Positions 53,001-64,000 of a stretch of DNA of 64,000 nucleotides are shown here, piece by piece. The notes under the pieces were generated by a model, which worked only from the letters and a program-made list of their open reading frames with translations, was not told the origin of the DNA and did no database searches. Within the stretch, counting starts at the first letter, position 1; every line of letters begins with the position of its first letter. Source of the DNA: Heloderma charlesbogerti (taxonomy: Eukaryota > Chordata > Lepidosauria > Squamata > Helodermatidae). The position numbers were made by a program, and so were the translations under genes. Location of the stretch: NCBI GenBank assembly GCA_026122225.1, contig JANEZZ010002065.1:992001-1056000 (forward strand), read 5' to 3'.

Positions 53001-55682
53001 CTCAGTTGCTAGGGATACCATAATTGATGGAATTTTACTTTTATTCCTATTAAAAGCTTTACTTCTGTTGAAATGAATATGGTCAAGTCCAGAAAGGACC
53101 AGACTTAAATCTTTTCAAAGGTTCTATGAGGCTCTTTCAAAACTAAGATTTTAGGTTTTAATCTGTATTTCTAATAAGGAGCTTTTAAAAATGATCTTAT
53201 TTAATGGAGCAATTGCCAGCATTTTCAGCACTGAAGAACATTGGAATTTAATATTTTCCTTCTTGAAAAGTATTTTTTAACATCTTAATTTCTGTTCTGT
53301 CAGTCAGTACTTTAAAGACAACAGCTTTGTTTTGCTGCATGAGTATTGAACAGTTTTCATTGAGCAAGTCTGCACATAACGGCAGCAAATTGTAGGCTAA
53401 TTAACTCAGGATTTGCTGCGGCGCATGCTGCTTTGGCTTTGCATAATCAAGCTCTAATCGGCTGATTCATGATGTGCGATCCTGGACACTATGGGTTAAT
53501 CACTGGTTAAACAACCCAAAGTTAATCTGCAGTGACACGGTTCACAGGATTTAACTAGCCCACCATGCTTTGTTTAAACCACAGCGAGCTGCAGCGCGTG
53601 CCCGGCCAGATATGCTCAGCCATGGCTTGTCATGTGAACCTGGGCAGCAGCAGTTGTGCAAGGGTTAAACAATCCTCACATAACCCTAGAACAGACCATG
53701 GGTGGTGAAAATTCACAATGGCCACTGGCATGTGCCCCAGCCCACCATGGCTTTAATAAGCCACGGTGGGCTGTTTGATTGTATAAACCAGCCCAGTTAG
53801 TTCGCTGAGAGTTGTTTAACCCAGGATTAATCCATAGTGTCCTGGTTTGCACACCATGAATCCACCTCTGATCTAGCTGATCAGAAATTGATTGTGCAAA
53901 GCAGAAGCAGTGTGCCCCGCAGCAAATAGTGGGTTAAGTGACACATCTAGCTGATCAGAAATTGATTGTGCAAAGCAGAAGCAGTGTGCCCCGCAGCAAA
54001 TAGTGGGTTAAGTGACACATGATTTGCCACTGTTACATGCAAATGGGGTGATTGCTTTCTTGTCTCAATAGAATTTGCTGTTTTCTGTCTTAATGCCTTT
54101 TTAATTTGACCTGTCTTTCTTATCTCATACTACTGGCTAGCCAATTACAAAGTTCTCTCAGCTTTTACTCTTTTGCCCAGTGCTGCAGTATTAAGTAAAG
54201 TGAGTGGTTATTCTGATGCAAGATGCAGAGAGCATTATAAGTAGATAAAAACTGCCAAACCATCAGCCTTCATTGAAGTAGGAATTAGGAGATGTCCTCC
54301 CACTTATTTCCTGATGATATGTCATTATGTGGAAATAAAAAACTGGGAACAAAGATTTGGGTGGGAGGAAAGAGTGAACGAGCACACGGGATAGAAGATT
54401 AAAAAGGACAATCAAAAGCACATAAAGGTCTTATTTAGGCCTTACAAAGGTAAAGTTGTCTTCTTGGCTTGAAAATGTATTTTTTAAAAGTTCTCACTTG
54501 CTCCTCGGAAGTCATTCTTCTATATGAAATTTGCATCACATCTCTACAATACAATATCAGTGGGTAATTTTCAGTGGGTAGATTCCATTTTGTTCCTTAA
54601 ATGTTGCTGCACGGCTCTACTGCTGCACATGTTTTAAGGACAGGATAGTACTTCAGACAAAACATTGTGGGCTACATCAAATGTGTTCTCCATACATACC
54701 CCCATATTTTCTCTAGAGGGTCCCTCCAGCCCTCCATAGCAGGGTTGGGGAGGGGGAATCTGCTCCACTGATAGATGCCATTTGATCGGCGGACAGGTAC
54801 AACTGGATGTGGCCTTGTGGCTTAGTAACCTTGTGTCATATCCTCTTGATGCTACCAACAGAGTTATGTGTCCTCCATCGCAAGTATACTGTGACTTCAT
54901 CGTATTACTAACTGCACAAGGCTACAGTCTTAAGCCTCTTTGAATAAGTTTACATTTTGTCTGAATTACTATATTTTCCTCAAAAGTTGTGCAGCATCGT
55001 TTAAGGAACAAACTGGAATCCTGACATGGTCATGTTGTATTAAAAGTACTATCACATGCTCTTTTAGTAACTTATGGTGATGCTTATTGAAGCTTGCGAA
55101 AGCTGGGACAGCCCTGCACAACCCCGTTGTTTCCAGAAAAGACTGGGATGATAAGGAGAGTTTCTTTGCATGAGTTGAGATGAAGCTTTAGATTTGATGG
55201 CCCAAGTACTGCTGCAGGAAGAGCAGATTAACAGGCCTTCCAGGAATACTACTTTGTAAACAGAAGCCTTTTTCTTGAATTCTGAAGTCATTACTGAAGA
55301 CTTTCATTATTTTGCTGTCAAAACCAAACGGAATTTTGCTGTTGAAGTTATACATGTATACTTTTCCCCCCTTACTGACCAGATTGCAACTCCAGCCAGA
55401 TACACAGTGACTTTAGGAGGGACATCTATCACTGTGAAGTATCTTCGTAAACATGGCTACATGTCCACACCACCTCCAGTGAAAGAATACATTCAGGACC
55501 GAATGGAAGAAACAAAGGAGCGACTGTCAGGGAAAATGGAGGAAACCAGAGACATGATTAGCGGCAAAATGGAAGAAACAAAAGAGAGGTTAACTGGGAA
55601 AATGGAAGAAACAAAAGAGAGGATAACGGAAAAGATACAAGAAACCAAAGATAAGGTTTCATTTATAAAAAAGAAAGAATAG
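46558..55682 (+). CDS. FAM210A: FAM210A, mitochondrial DUF1279 membrane protein (3 coding exons, whole locus)
   Basis: FAM210A is a mitochondrial inner-membrane protein linked to mitochondrial translation (reported to work with EF-Tu) and to muscle and bone mass. Coding exons are 46558-47006, 51099-51210 and 55383-55682, phase-matched with GT-AG junctions, giving 286 codons (human about 272). The N-terminus, MQKPFQLAYRTCLILNRT, is basic and hydrophobic with no early acidic residues, as in a mitochondrial presequence. DUF1279 begins with QDKSISLVQRFKRTF and contains the membrane segment LIPVHLLTSSIWFGAFYYAA (129-148). VIPFLEFIGLPES and TPARYTVTLGGTS follow. The C-terminus is a charged coiled coil of five 11-residue units (227-281), more than in human. 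An in-frame ATG 21 nt upstream (46537) could add seven residues; 46558 was chosen because human starts MQ at that point. Confidence 0.96.
48680..48816. mobile_element. Fold-back MITE
   Basis: GGCACAATCCTATGCATGTT at the left is mirrored by AAGCATGCATAAGATTGTAC at the right, with GGGAGTTGTAGGA inside. Right-arm-only relatives lie near 50590 and 50860 (GCATAGGATTG). Confidence 0.7.
50715..50800 (+). mobile_element. tRNA-derived SINE head
   Basis: It has an A box-like TAGCTCAGTGG (50727-50737) and a B box-like GGTTCAATC (50770-50778) in a tRNA-like body beginning GGGCCATAGCTCAGTGGCAG. The body is truncated after about 85 bp. It is not a functional tRNA: there is no acceptor-stem pairing or 3' end. 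Confidence 0.65.
51099..51210 (+). CDS. FAM210A: FAM210A second coding exon
   Basis: The acceptor is CTTTCACAG|AGG and the donor is TATAAG|GTAAGT. It completes Lys150 and encodes GVNVIPFLEFIGLPESIVNI and SQSGNALTAYAMYK, the core of DUF1279. The alternative AG two bases downstream would break the frame. Confidence 0.95.
53365..54055. mobile_element. Large fold-back MITE with a duplicated arm segment
   Basis: Left and right arms mirror each other over roughly 150-200 bp (TGCACATAAC, GCAAAT, TTTGCTGCGG, GCTTTGCA, GGACACTATGG, GGTTAAACAA). The right arm carries a 74-bp block twice in perfect tandem. No coding sequence. Confidence 0.75.
53871..54018 (+). repeat. Perfect 74-bp tandem duplication
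   Basis: Two identical 74-bp units (53871-53944, 53945-54018), each starting ATCTAGCTGATCAGAAATTG and ending TTAAGTGACAC, follow directly on one another. Confidence 0.95.
55383..55682 (+). CDS. FAM210A: FAM210A last coding exon with coiled-coil repeats
   Basis: After CTTACTGACCAG the exon reads IATPARYTVTLGGTS, then YMSTPPPVKEY, then five tandem 11-residue units of the KMEETKERLTG type, and ends SFIKKKE followed by TAG. The repeat DNA (55500-55664) is also repetitive at 33-bp periodicity, so the units look duplicated at the DNA level. Confidence 0.95.
   Translation: MATPARYTVTLGGTSITVKYLRKHGYMSTPPPVKEYIQDRMEETKERLSGKMEETRDMISGKMEETKERLTGKMEETKERITEKIQETKDKVSFIKKKE
55500..55664 (+). repeat. 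FAM210A: 33-bp coding tandem repeat in FAM210A
   Basis: Five in-frame 33-bp units encode RMEETKERLSG, KMEETRDMISG, KMEETKERLTG, KMEETKERITE and KIQETKDKVSF. Units 3 and 4 are nearly identical in DNA (AAAATGGAAGAAACAAAAGA), which suggests recent duplication. Confidence 0.95.
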
Positions 55683-57850
55683 GAAAATGCGGGGGTAGGA
55701 TGGATAGCAAAGCCTAAGCATTCTTAACCCTTCAGAAAATCTGGTCTATATACTCTTGCTACTTTTTGTTTCTGCTTTGTTTGAGATATTTTGGCTGACT
55801 AGAAAAGACCAGTAATCTAAAAACTAAAATCATAAATGCTTACATCCACCTTCTGAAAATGACCACATTTTATTGGGGTAGGCTGTGGTAAATACCAGAG
55901 CAACAACTTTCTTCATAGTCAAGTCCCAAAGGGGTGTTCTGTGGTCCCCCCTAGTTATGGTCACTAGTAGTGTCTGGATTTATGTGGAGAAAGAAATCAG
56001 GTTGTCTACACATCTGATTGAACTGACCTCTCTAGCTTTCACCACCCACCATCTTGGAAGCAAAGTACTAGAATGGATGGGTCATGTACACAATGTCTTG
56101 ATGTTGGGGGATGGTGTCAGTATTTGTAAATCATTTAATATTAATATCCTAGGAAGGTCAGGTAATTATAAAACATATTCTATTCCATACTCTTTATTAT
56201 TAAAGCTTGACTTAAGATAGTGTATCAGAGAGACTGGGAAAACAGTACTGAACGTAATTGCGTATTTATAATGCAGAATAGGTATTGATTCTTCTATGAT
56301 TAGGCTAAAATAAATGATGAATTTCATGCCACTGATAAAGCTTTTTAAAAGGGAGGAAATAGGTCTATCTCTGCTCATGGAATAGATGTTTACATCTCCA
56401 TAGCTGTCCTTAGAGGGAAAAATGAACGCGGCTCATAAAGAAGAATCCTGGAATATTTTCATTAGAGTCTAAACTTGAGCATTACTGTGTGGTGGATCAA
56501 TCTCAGTATTTTTCTGGTCAAAATCTACAGCCTGCGATCCCCATGATTTTCGTTGTTTCTGTGACAGCAGCTGTGCCTGAACTTTTTTGACCAGAAAAAT
56601 ACATGACATTTCAGTTCCCCTGTGGTAAGAAAAAAAAGTGTAGGTTGAAAATGTAAAGGACCTCTGCATTAGGGGGAGGGTGGGAGATAGACCCCAGAAG
56701 CCCCTCATGCACCCATGCAGCCTGCTATGCATGTACCACTGCTTCTGCTGTGATTGAAGCAAAGGTGTGTAAAGTGCTTTTGGGGGTGGGGTTACAACTA
56801 AAGCAGCTTGCCCATTTTGCATTCCAGCTGGTTTAAAACTGTATGAAAAGGAATTTGTACTTGTCTATTTCTAGGCTTGCTTCTGTCATTCCTGTGAAGT
56901 TACAACAAAATGTCTGCCACTAGTTAGTGTCATAAAGGCCTCTTTTAGGAAAGGAGTAAGAAAGCTGCTGTTGAATTGATGGAGATCCAGGAGGCAACTG
57001 CAAGTCTAATGCTCTGCCTACCTTTAGGGCAACTAACTTAGAAAAATGTATTTTCTTATTTGGTAAAGTCCAGTTTAAGAGAAAAGCACTTAACACCAAA
57101 CCAAACTTGTTTAGAGTAATGCTTTTGAGAACTAAGTATGAGAGTTAATGTACAGTATTATACTAGAGTTGAGCACCATTTTTCAATCCCTAGTTCAATG
57201 CCTGAACATGCTAGTACAGACTCCTGCATCTCACGAAGTCATTTAACCTGGAGCTATGAATAAACCACTGCCCCGTTTACTTGGCAGTTCTTCCTGTTAC
57301 CTTATTGCTACGTGCATGTACAACCTTGCTGTTGTTGAATCCATGTTCTAACTGCTCACCATGCAGGTTGACTTTCAATGCTGTACATTTTCTATGGTCC
57401 TAACACAGGTTGCGCTCAGTGGCTACTCCTTCCACTACACATTGTTCATGCTGGCATTTAACAGAGGTCTTATTTCCCTCAGTGTGATTGTGTGAACTGG
57501 CTGATGGACTGGCTTAGTAGCCCCACTGTACGTCTGAATGTAAAGTGGACAGCTGCTCATTAATGAGGTGTAATTTGCCCAGCCTTGTGGACTAGATGGC
57601 ATCCGCTTACTCCTTTTGCACAGAATTTGGCAGGTACAACAAAAGGATACAAAACAGGTTGCACAGTAAGATAAGAGACTTGGCTGGAAGTAAAGTACAA
57701 AGAAGCAGCCTTGGGCTTGAGCTTATTTGTTTTTCCTAGAAGAAGCATGCTGAAAAGTTATGCTATCAGATTGCAAATACATTTTATGTTAACTTACCCT
57801 AATACAAAATGTATGCTGAAATAAATAAAAGAATGGCACAGTGGGAAGTA
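55683..57850 (+). other. FAM210A: Probable FAM210A 3' UTR
   Basis: The non-coding sequence after the stop has candidate AATAAA signals at 56309-56314 and, doubled, at 57820-57829. Either could end the transcript; the second pair is the stronger cluster. No other gene is visible here. Confidence 0.4.
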
Positions 57851-60000
57851 TTGTGAGGATTTCAGCCTAGAAATAGACAATAACTTCCCCTTGCTTGCTT
57901 CTGCACTTTAAAGCCATTTTCTAAAGAATGTATTCTGACAATGCAAGTATAATTAAAACAAAATTTCTCCTCCTGGGTTTTGTTCTAGTAATAATGCCGG
58001 AAGTTTAAAAAAAATTATAGGGGGAGGGTATCAGACTGCAGTAAATGGAAGCAAAATATGCCTAGTTCTGCTACACAACAGCCATTCATTTCTTTGAGAA
58101 TTTCCCTTGCTCACTACACCACACACATTGAACAGACATAGCAAAGCAAAATTTGGTGGAATATTTTGTTTCATCCACTGCCCAGTTCATTCCTTAATTA
58201 GTTGTCTTTTTCTTATATTCACTGCAGATGGATCTTGCTGGTATTAATATTGCAAGACATTAAAATACTCATGCCATGTTCATGTCTATGAATTCTCTTT
58301 GACTGACTGGGTGTATTTATTACTTTTAACTGCCTTTTACCTTTCTGTAATGTATTGCAAAACCATGTGGCTACATATAATATGGGATTATTAGTACTAA
58401 GCACAACTAAAAGCAGTATTCTTTTAAAGTAATTTTTTAAAAAACAACAGCCACCCTTTCATAATTGTTTTGTATCTTCAGAGACATTTGGGGCTTGTAA
58501 AGATAGTTATCTAACTTTTCCCCAAACATTGACATTCTTACGGGGATGACAGCATTTACCTTTCACCTGTGAAATGATTGTAAAATAGCCCCGTTGTGTA
58601 TGCAGACCATTAAAACACACACCCCAGATCATGATGTCCTACATAAAACAGTCTGAGGACTTCCATAGTGAAAAAAAGTCCAGAGCCAGAATTGTTTCTG
58701 CAGTTTCAGTTCAAGAAAGAAATACTAAGGCTTTATCATATCAAAACAAAATGAAGTATTCCCTGGCAGATACCAAAATAATCTATACAAGTACAGAATA
58801 CTTGAGAGATACAGAGGTTTTGGTGCTTTATAGCAGGAGTATTAAAGCAGCATGAGACAATTGGTATTTCTGCCTGCTAGCCCATGGAATTTCCATCTAT
58901 AGTGTAATTGCTGTCTATAATCAAGCGTCTTAGTAACAAGAATTTTATGTGAAATGTTTCAGCTCTTTGCTGACAAGTTTTCTGCATCAGGATTTGCAAG
59001 GAATTGTAGGTTTCAGGCAGTGCTTTTCTCTGAGCACATACAAGAAGAACTGCATACATTTCAGAAGCTTTCAGCTTGTTAACAGTGAACCAATAAATAT
59101 ATTGCATCCCACCTAGTCCATGCTTTTGGGTCTTTGGAACCAACACATAACAACCAGGTGAAAGGCATCATGAGATGTTGCTGCCTGACTCACATTTTGT
59201 TGCTATATCTGTAATTGGAGATCAGGGTGCATCCTTTGTCAGCAGCAGATTTAAGTAGGAATCCAGTTTGACGCGGCTGAACTGAATGATCTGTGTGGTC
59301 CAGTCAAAGACTGATTCACTAAATGGTATTTCTTCCTTGCTATTAAACAAAGGGAAAGCCAAGACCTAGAACATCCCAGAAGATACTATTCTGATGCTGA
59401 AACTTCATGATACACAATTGCATAAATGCTTCCTCTGTCATCATTATCACTAAAAGCAGCCATGGTACCCTGTGCTACAAAGTAAAGCACCAGCAGAGAG
59501 AGGGGGATGCTTGAACTTCCCCCATCCAGCTGTTTTTCTGCTCAGAACAGGACCTCACGCAACCTATGGTATATGGCTACCTGTGTGTGGTGGTGATGGG
59601 CTCTCTCACAAGGAGAAAACAAGTTATGGGGGCAAGTCATTAGAACAATGGCCAGAGAGAAAAGTTAAGTAATTCCTTTCCAGTGGTTCTCTAGTCACTA
59701 TTTTAATTCATTCACACAACTTTGTTTCATACAAAGGGATCAGATTTGTATTTGAGTGTGATACAAATACAAATTTGATGGGGATCAAATCAACTCTTAA
59801 CATAGCTGTATAACTGCTAGGTTCAGCTGAATTGAGCTGTACCTCCTGCACTGAGGTGTCAGTTTCATGAATTCAGCACTAGTTTTGATTCATGATGGTT
59901 GTTTCCATCTCCTTTTGCAAGACAACACCCACGCTGAAGTGGAGAAAATTACTGGCTTAAACAAATGTTTACATTTCTGTAACGCATTCTAGATGTCTTC
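57851..60000. other. Intergenic, nothing recognised
   Basis: The sequence is unremarkable and AT-rich between the FAM210A 3' end and the BovB insertion. The LDLRAD4 3' end, next in human, is not visible. Confidence 0.5.
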
Positions 60001-60038
60001 AAATTTTGAATCTTAAAACTTGTTGTTCAGTCGTTCAG

Positions 60039-61628
60039 TCATGTCCGACTCTTGGTAACCCTATGGACCATAGCACGCCAGGCCTTCCTGTCCTGCGCTC
60101 TCTCCTGGAGTGTGCTCAAGTTCATATTCATTGCATCGGTGATGCTATCTAGCCATCTCATCCTCTGTCGTCCCCTTCTCCTTTTGCCTTCAGTCTTTCC
60201 CAGCATCAGGGTCTTTTCCAGAGAGTTTTCTCTTTGCATTAGGTGGCCAAAATATTTCAGCTTCAGTATCTGTCCTTCGAATGAGCACTCAGGGTTGATT
60301 TCCTTTAGGACTGACTGATTTGACCTCCTTGCAGTCCAGGGGACTTGTAAGAGTCTTCTCCAGCACCACAGTTCGAAAGCATCCATTCTTCGGCGCTCAG
60401 CTTTCCTTATAGTCCAGCTCTCACAGCCATACATTACTACTGGGAAAACCATAGCTTTGATTAGACGGACCTTTGTCGGCAAGGTGATGTCTCTGCTTCT
60501 TACTATGCTGTCTAGGTTTGCCATAGCTTTCCTCCCAAGGAGCAAGCGTCTTTTAATTTCATGGCTACAGTCACCGTCTGCGGTGATCTTGGAGCCCAAG
60601 AAAGTAAAATCTGTCACTGCTTCCATTTCTTCCCCTTCCATATGCCAGGAAGTGATGGGGCCAGATGCCATGATCTTCGTTTTTTTAATGTTGAGTTTCA
60701 AACCAGCTTTTGCACTCTCCTCTTTCACCCTCAACAAGAGGCTCTTTAGATCCTCTTCGCTTTCTGCCATTAGGATGGTATCGTCTGTGTATCGGAGGTT
60801 GTTGATAATTCTCTCGGCAATCTTAATTCCGATCTCTGATTCATCCAACCCGGTGTTTCTCATGATGTACTCTGCATATAAGTTAAATAAGCAGGGCGAC
60901 AGTATGCAGCCTTGTCGTACTCCTTTCCCAATTTTGAACCACTCGGTTGTTCCATGTCTGGTTCTTACTGTTGCTTCTTGACCCTCGTACACGTTTCTCA
61001 GGGGACAGGTAAGGTGGTCTGGAACTCCCGTCACTTTAAGAATTTGCCACAGTTTGTTGTGATCCAAACAATCAAAAGCTTTAGCGTAGTCAATGAAGCA
61101 GAAATAGACGTTTTTCTGGAATTCTCTTGCTTTCTCCATGATCCAGCAAATGTTGACGATTTGATCTCTAGTTCCTCTGCCTCTTCGAAACCCAGCTTGT
61201 ACTTCCGGTAGTTCTCGGTTAACATACTGCTGAAGCCTAGCTTGTAGGATTTTGATCATCACCTTGCTGGCATGTGAAATGAGCGCAATTGTGCGGTAGT
61301 TTGAACACTCTTTGGCGTTGCCCTTCTTTGGAATTGGAATGTAAACTGACCTTTTCCAGTCTTGTGGCCACTGTTGAGTGTTCCAAATTTGTTGGCATAT
61401 TGAATGCAGGACTTTAACAGCATCATCTTTTAGGATTTTAAATAGCTCAGCTGGAATACTGTCATCTCCGTTAGCTTTGTTGTTACTAATGCTTCCTAAG
61501 GCCCACTTGACTTCACTCTCGAGGATGTCCGGCTCAAGTTCAGTGACCGCACTATCATGGCTATCAGGGACATAGATCTTTCCTGTATAGTTCTTCTGTG
61601 TATTCTTGCCACCTCTTCTTAATCTCAT
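60039..61628 (-). pseudogene. BovB reverse transcriptase portion
   Basis: A 529-codon frame carries RT fingers and palm motifs in order: LGSISNNKANGDDSIPAELF, QAGFRRGRGTRDQI, FIDYAKAFDCLDHNKLW, GVRQGCILSPCLFNLYAEY, then the catalytic box YTDDTILMAESEEDL (usually YADD in this family) and SWTIRKAERRRMDAFE. It begins in a shifted frame relative to the upstream linker (EIKKRWQEYTEELY), so the polyprotein has at least two frameshifts plus one internal stop. RT motifs themselves look intact. Confidence 0.9.
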
Positions 61629-62426
61629 CTGCTTCTGTTAGGCCCCTGCCTTCTTTGTCCTTTATCATGCCCATCTTTGCACAAAACGTTCCCTTGAGAT
61701 CTCCAGTTTTCTTGAAGAGATCTCTAGTCTTTCCCATTCTGTTGTTTTCCTCTGTTTCTTTGCATTGTTCATTTAAGAAGGCCTTCTTGTCTCTCCTTGC
61801 TATTCTCTGGAACTCTGCATTCAGTTAGATATATCTTCCCCTTTCTCCCTTGCTTTTCGCTTCCCTTCTTTCTTCAGCTACTTGTAAAGCCTCATCAGAC
61901 AGCCACTTGGCTTTCTTGCATTTCTTTTTCTTTGGGATGGATTTCGTTGCTGCCTCCTGAACAATGTTACAGACCTCCGTCCATAGTTCCTCAGGCACTC
62001 TGTCTATCAGGTCTAATCCCTGAAATCTATTCCTCACCTCCACTGTATATTCATCAGGGATATGATTTAGGTCATACCTGAATGGTTTAGTGGTTTTCCC
62101 TACATTCAATTTAAGCTGGAATTTTGCAACAAGAAGCTCATGATCTGAGCCACAGTCAGCTCCAGGTCTTGTTTTTACTGACTGTATAGAGCTTCTCCAT
62201 CTTTGACTGCAAAGGACATAATCAATCTGATTTCGATATTGACCATCTGGTGATGTCCATGTGTAGAGTCGTCTCTTGTGCTGTTGGAAAAGAGTGTTTG
62301 CTATGATCAGCGTGTTCTCTTGGCAAAACTCTATTAGCTTTTGTCCTGCTTCATTTTGTACACCAAGGCCATGCTTGCCTGTTATCCCGGTGATTTCTTG
62401 ACTTCCTACTTTAGCATTCCAATCCC

Positions 62427-63161
62427 CTATGATGAAGAGGACATCTCTTTGTTTGGTGTTAGTTCTAGAAGGTGTTGTAGGTCTTCATAGAACCGATCAA
62501 CCTCAGCTTCTTCGGCATCAGTGGTTGGGGCATAGACTTGAATTACTGTGATGTTGAATGGTTTGCCTTGGATTCGTACTGAGATCATTCTATCGTTTTT
62601 AAGATTGTACCCCAGTACTGCTTTTCCCACCCTTTTGTTGACTATGAGTGCTACTCCATTTCTTCTAAGGGATTCTTGCCCACAGTAGTAAATATGATGG
62701 TCACCTGAATTAAATTCGCCCATGCCTGTCCATTTTAGTTCGCCGATTCCCAAGATGTTGATGTTCAATCTTGCCATCTCATGTTTGACCACCTCCAGCT
62801 TACCTTGATTCATTGATCTGACATTCCAGGTTCCTAAACAATATTGTTCGTTACAGCATCGGATTTTCTTTTCACCACCAGACACATCCGCAGGTGAGTG
62901 TCCTTTCAGCTTTGGCCCAGCCGCTTCACTTTTTCTGGCACTACTTGGAAATACCCTCTGCTCTTCCCCAGTAGTATATTGGACACCTTCTGACCTGAGG
63001 GTCTCATCTTCCAGCGTCATTTCTTTTAGCCTTGTGCTACGTTCCATGGGGTTTTCTTGGCAAGAATACTGGAGTGGGTTGCCATTTCCTTCTCCAGTGG
63101 ACCACATTTTGTCAGAACTCTCTGCCATGACCTGTCCGTCTTGGGTGGCCCTGCACGGCAT
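62427..63161 (-). pseudogene. BovB endonuclease portion (frame-broken)
   Basis: The N-terminal reading frame contains LGTWNVRSM, IGELKWTGMG and QVYAPTTDAEEAEVDRFYED, typical of the apurinic/apyrimidinic-type endonuclease of RTE elements. At the NKEMSSSS end the frame slips; the conserved IIGDWNAKVG motif continues at once in another frame. The second half of the domain is read between about 62430 and 61825, where it meets an internal TAA (GRYI then stop). Confidence 0.85.
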
Positions 63162-63240
63162 AGCTTATGGCTTCACTGAGTTACGCAAGCCCCTTCGCCA
63201 CAAGAAGGCAGTGATCCATGAAATTTTGAATCTTAAAACT

Positions 63241-64000
63241 CCCCAACAGCAATAGTTTAATCCACTTCCAGACTACTTAGATTACGTCCTGTGTCCCCAG
63301 CATACTTGGGGGTTCAACAGCTTATTTACATATGATTTTATTTTGGCTTAATAGGTCTACTTCTAATGAACCTCTAGTCAAAACTAGACTTGCAGATGTC
63401 TCACTGATCCTAGGTTTCACTAGAACAGCAAGAGGCAATTTCATGTGTAGGGTAGCCTGCTTTCATATTGGCAAAGCCTATGTATTTTCCACCCTTTTCT
63501 GACTTCTCTGTCAGGATTGTTTAATGTTCTGATCTGCTGATTGTCTATGACCCTATTGGGTTTTTAGTGTAATAAAAATCAAGCGCTATCCTTTCTCATA
63601 GTTTACTGTCAGCCATAATAACAATTACAGAATCTTACTTACCTCTAGCAATTATCTGGCTATTTTGATGAGGATGATCCTGAAAGTAGAAAGAACACAT
63701 CTTGATCATACAAGCCTGCAAGGGAGGCTGTAACATTGAATTTGTTTCCCAGTCAGACTAATTGAGAAGACAAACAGGAGACTATGTGTTCATATAATGC
63801 TAGATTTTTTAAAATATATATATATTGGGTAATAGCAATTAAAACAAACTGTTTCTTAAAAAGCAGGGCTTCTGAAGGTATTTTAGCACCTTGGCTAAGG
63901 TACAATTTTGGCACATACACCCCACAGACATGCAGCACCACTCTTTGTTCCTGAACAGAATAAAATGGGATCATTGCGGGGGCGGGGGGTGGAGTTACTA
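63241..64000. other. Intergenic, nothing recognised
   Basis: No gene or clear repeat. TTACCTC at 63640-63646 would fit a minus-strand splice donor, but no open frame supports an exon. Confidence 0.4.

Larger units (their letters stand above)
51211..55382 (+). other. FAM210A third intron
   Basis: No additional exon is seen. Its main content is the fold-back element at 53365-54055. The remainder is ordinary AT-rich sequence. Confidence 0.6.
60021..63220 (-). mobile_element. Full-length BovB (RTE clade) LINE
   Basis: This 3200-bp element in minus orientation encodes an endonuclease followed by a reverse transcriptase and ends with the short RTE/BovB 3' terminus (GTCGGACATGACTGAACGAC before the flank). 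A perfect 20-bp target-site duplication, AAATTTTGAATCTTAAAACT, lies at 60001-60020 and 63221-63240. BovB is abundant in squamates and ruminants and is a known case of horizontal transfer. Full length plus an unmutated duplication imply a recent insertion, although the reading frame is already broken. Confidence 0.95.

Noticed and set aside
53365..54055. Direct repeats considered as a CRISPR array or satellite
   Set aside because: Only two units, in a vertebrate fold-back transposon arm; no spacers.
57850..64000. Search for the LDLRAD4 3' exons, next to FAM210A in human
   Set aside because: No matching frame was found apart from BovB; the gene is presumably further out.

Overview
This is nuclear DNA from a vertebrate, almost certainly a squamate reptile (lizard or snake). 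A Sauria-type SINE, a full-length BovB (RTE) LINE, CR1 and L2/CR1-like LINE 3' ends, and many fold-back MITEs all point that way. I see no bacterial, viral-genome or CRISPR content.

The window is built around one divergent gene pair that is also head to head on human chromosome 18p11.21. RNMT (mRNA cap guanine-N7 methyltransferase) lies on the minus strand. It has 11 coding exons between 35509 and 17500, an unbroken 475-codon reading frame across GT-AG junctions, and a 3' UTR running to about 16560. FAM210A (mitochondrial inner-membrane DUF1279 protein) lies on the plus strand, with coding exons at 46558-47006, 51099-51210 and 55383-55682 (286 codons) and a long 3' UTR. A CpG-rich block at about 37050-38270 lies between the 5' ends and is the likely shared promoter.

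Layout: 1-16000 is intergenic and repeat-rich. It holds LINE 3' fragments, a Sauria SINE, a Tc1-like transposon with long terminal inverted repeats (3872-5502), a three-level nested insertion (5560-7610), one unidentified exon-like ORF with good splice sites (9743-9946) and a possible solo LTR (14826-15995). 16560-37500 is RNMT, with MITEs, LINE fragments and one CR1 in its introns. 37500-57850 is FAM210A, with an 8.7 kb first intron. 57850-64000 is intergenic and contains a 3.2 kb BovB with a perfect 20-bp target-site duplication.

I found no operon-like or defence-like system. The most interesting material is transposon architecture, especially a hAT-type element made of four mirrored palindromes inside another element inside a LINE. 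Three coding oddities also stand out: extra 11-residue repeats in FAM210A, a shifted start context in RNMT, and a CC-for-SP change next to the methyltransferase GG motif. Statements about human proteins and named repeat families are from memory, not from a search.
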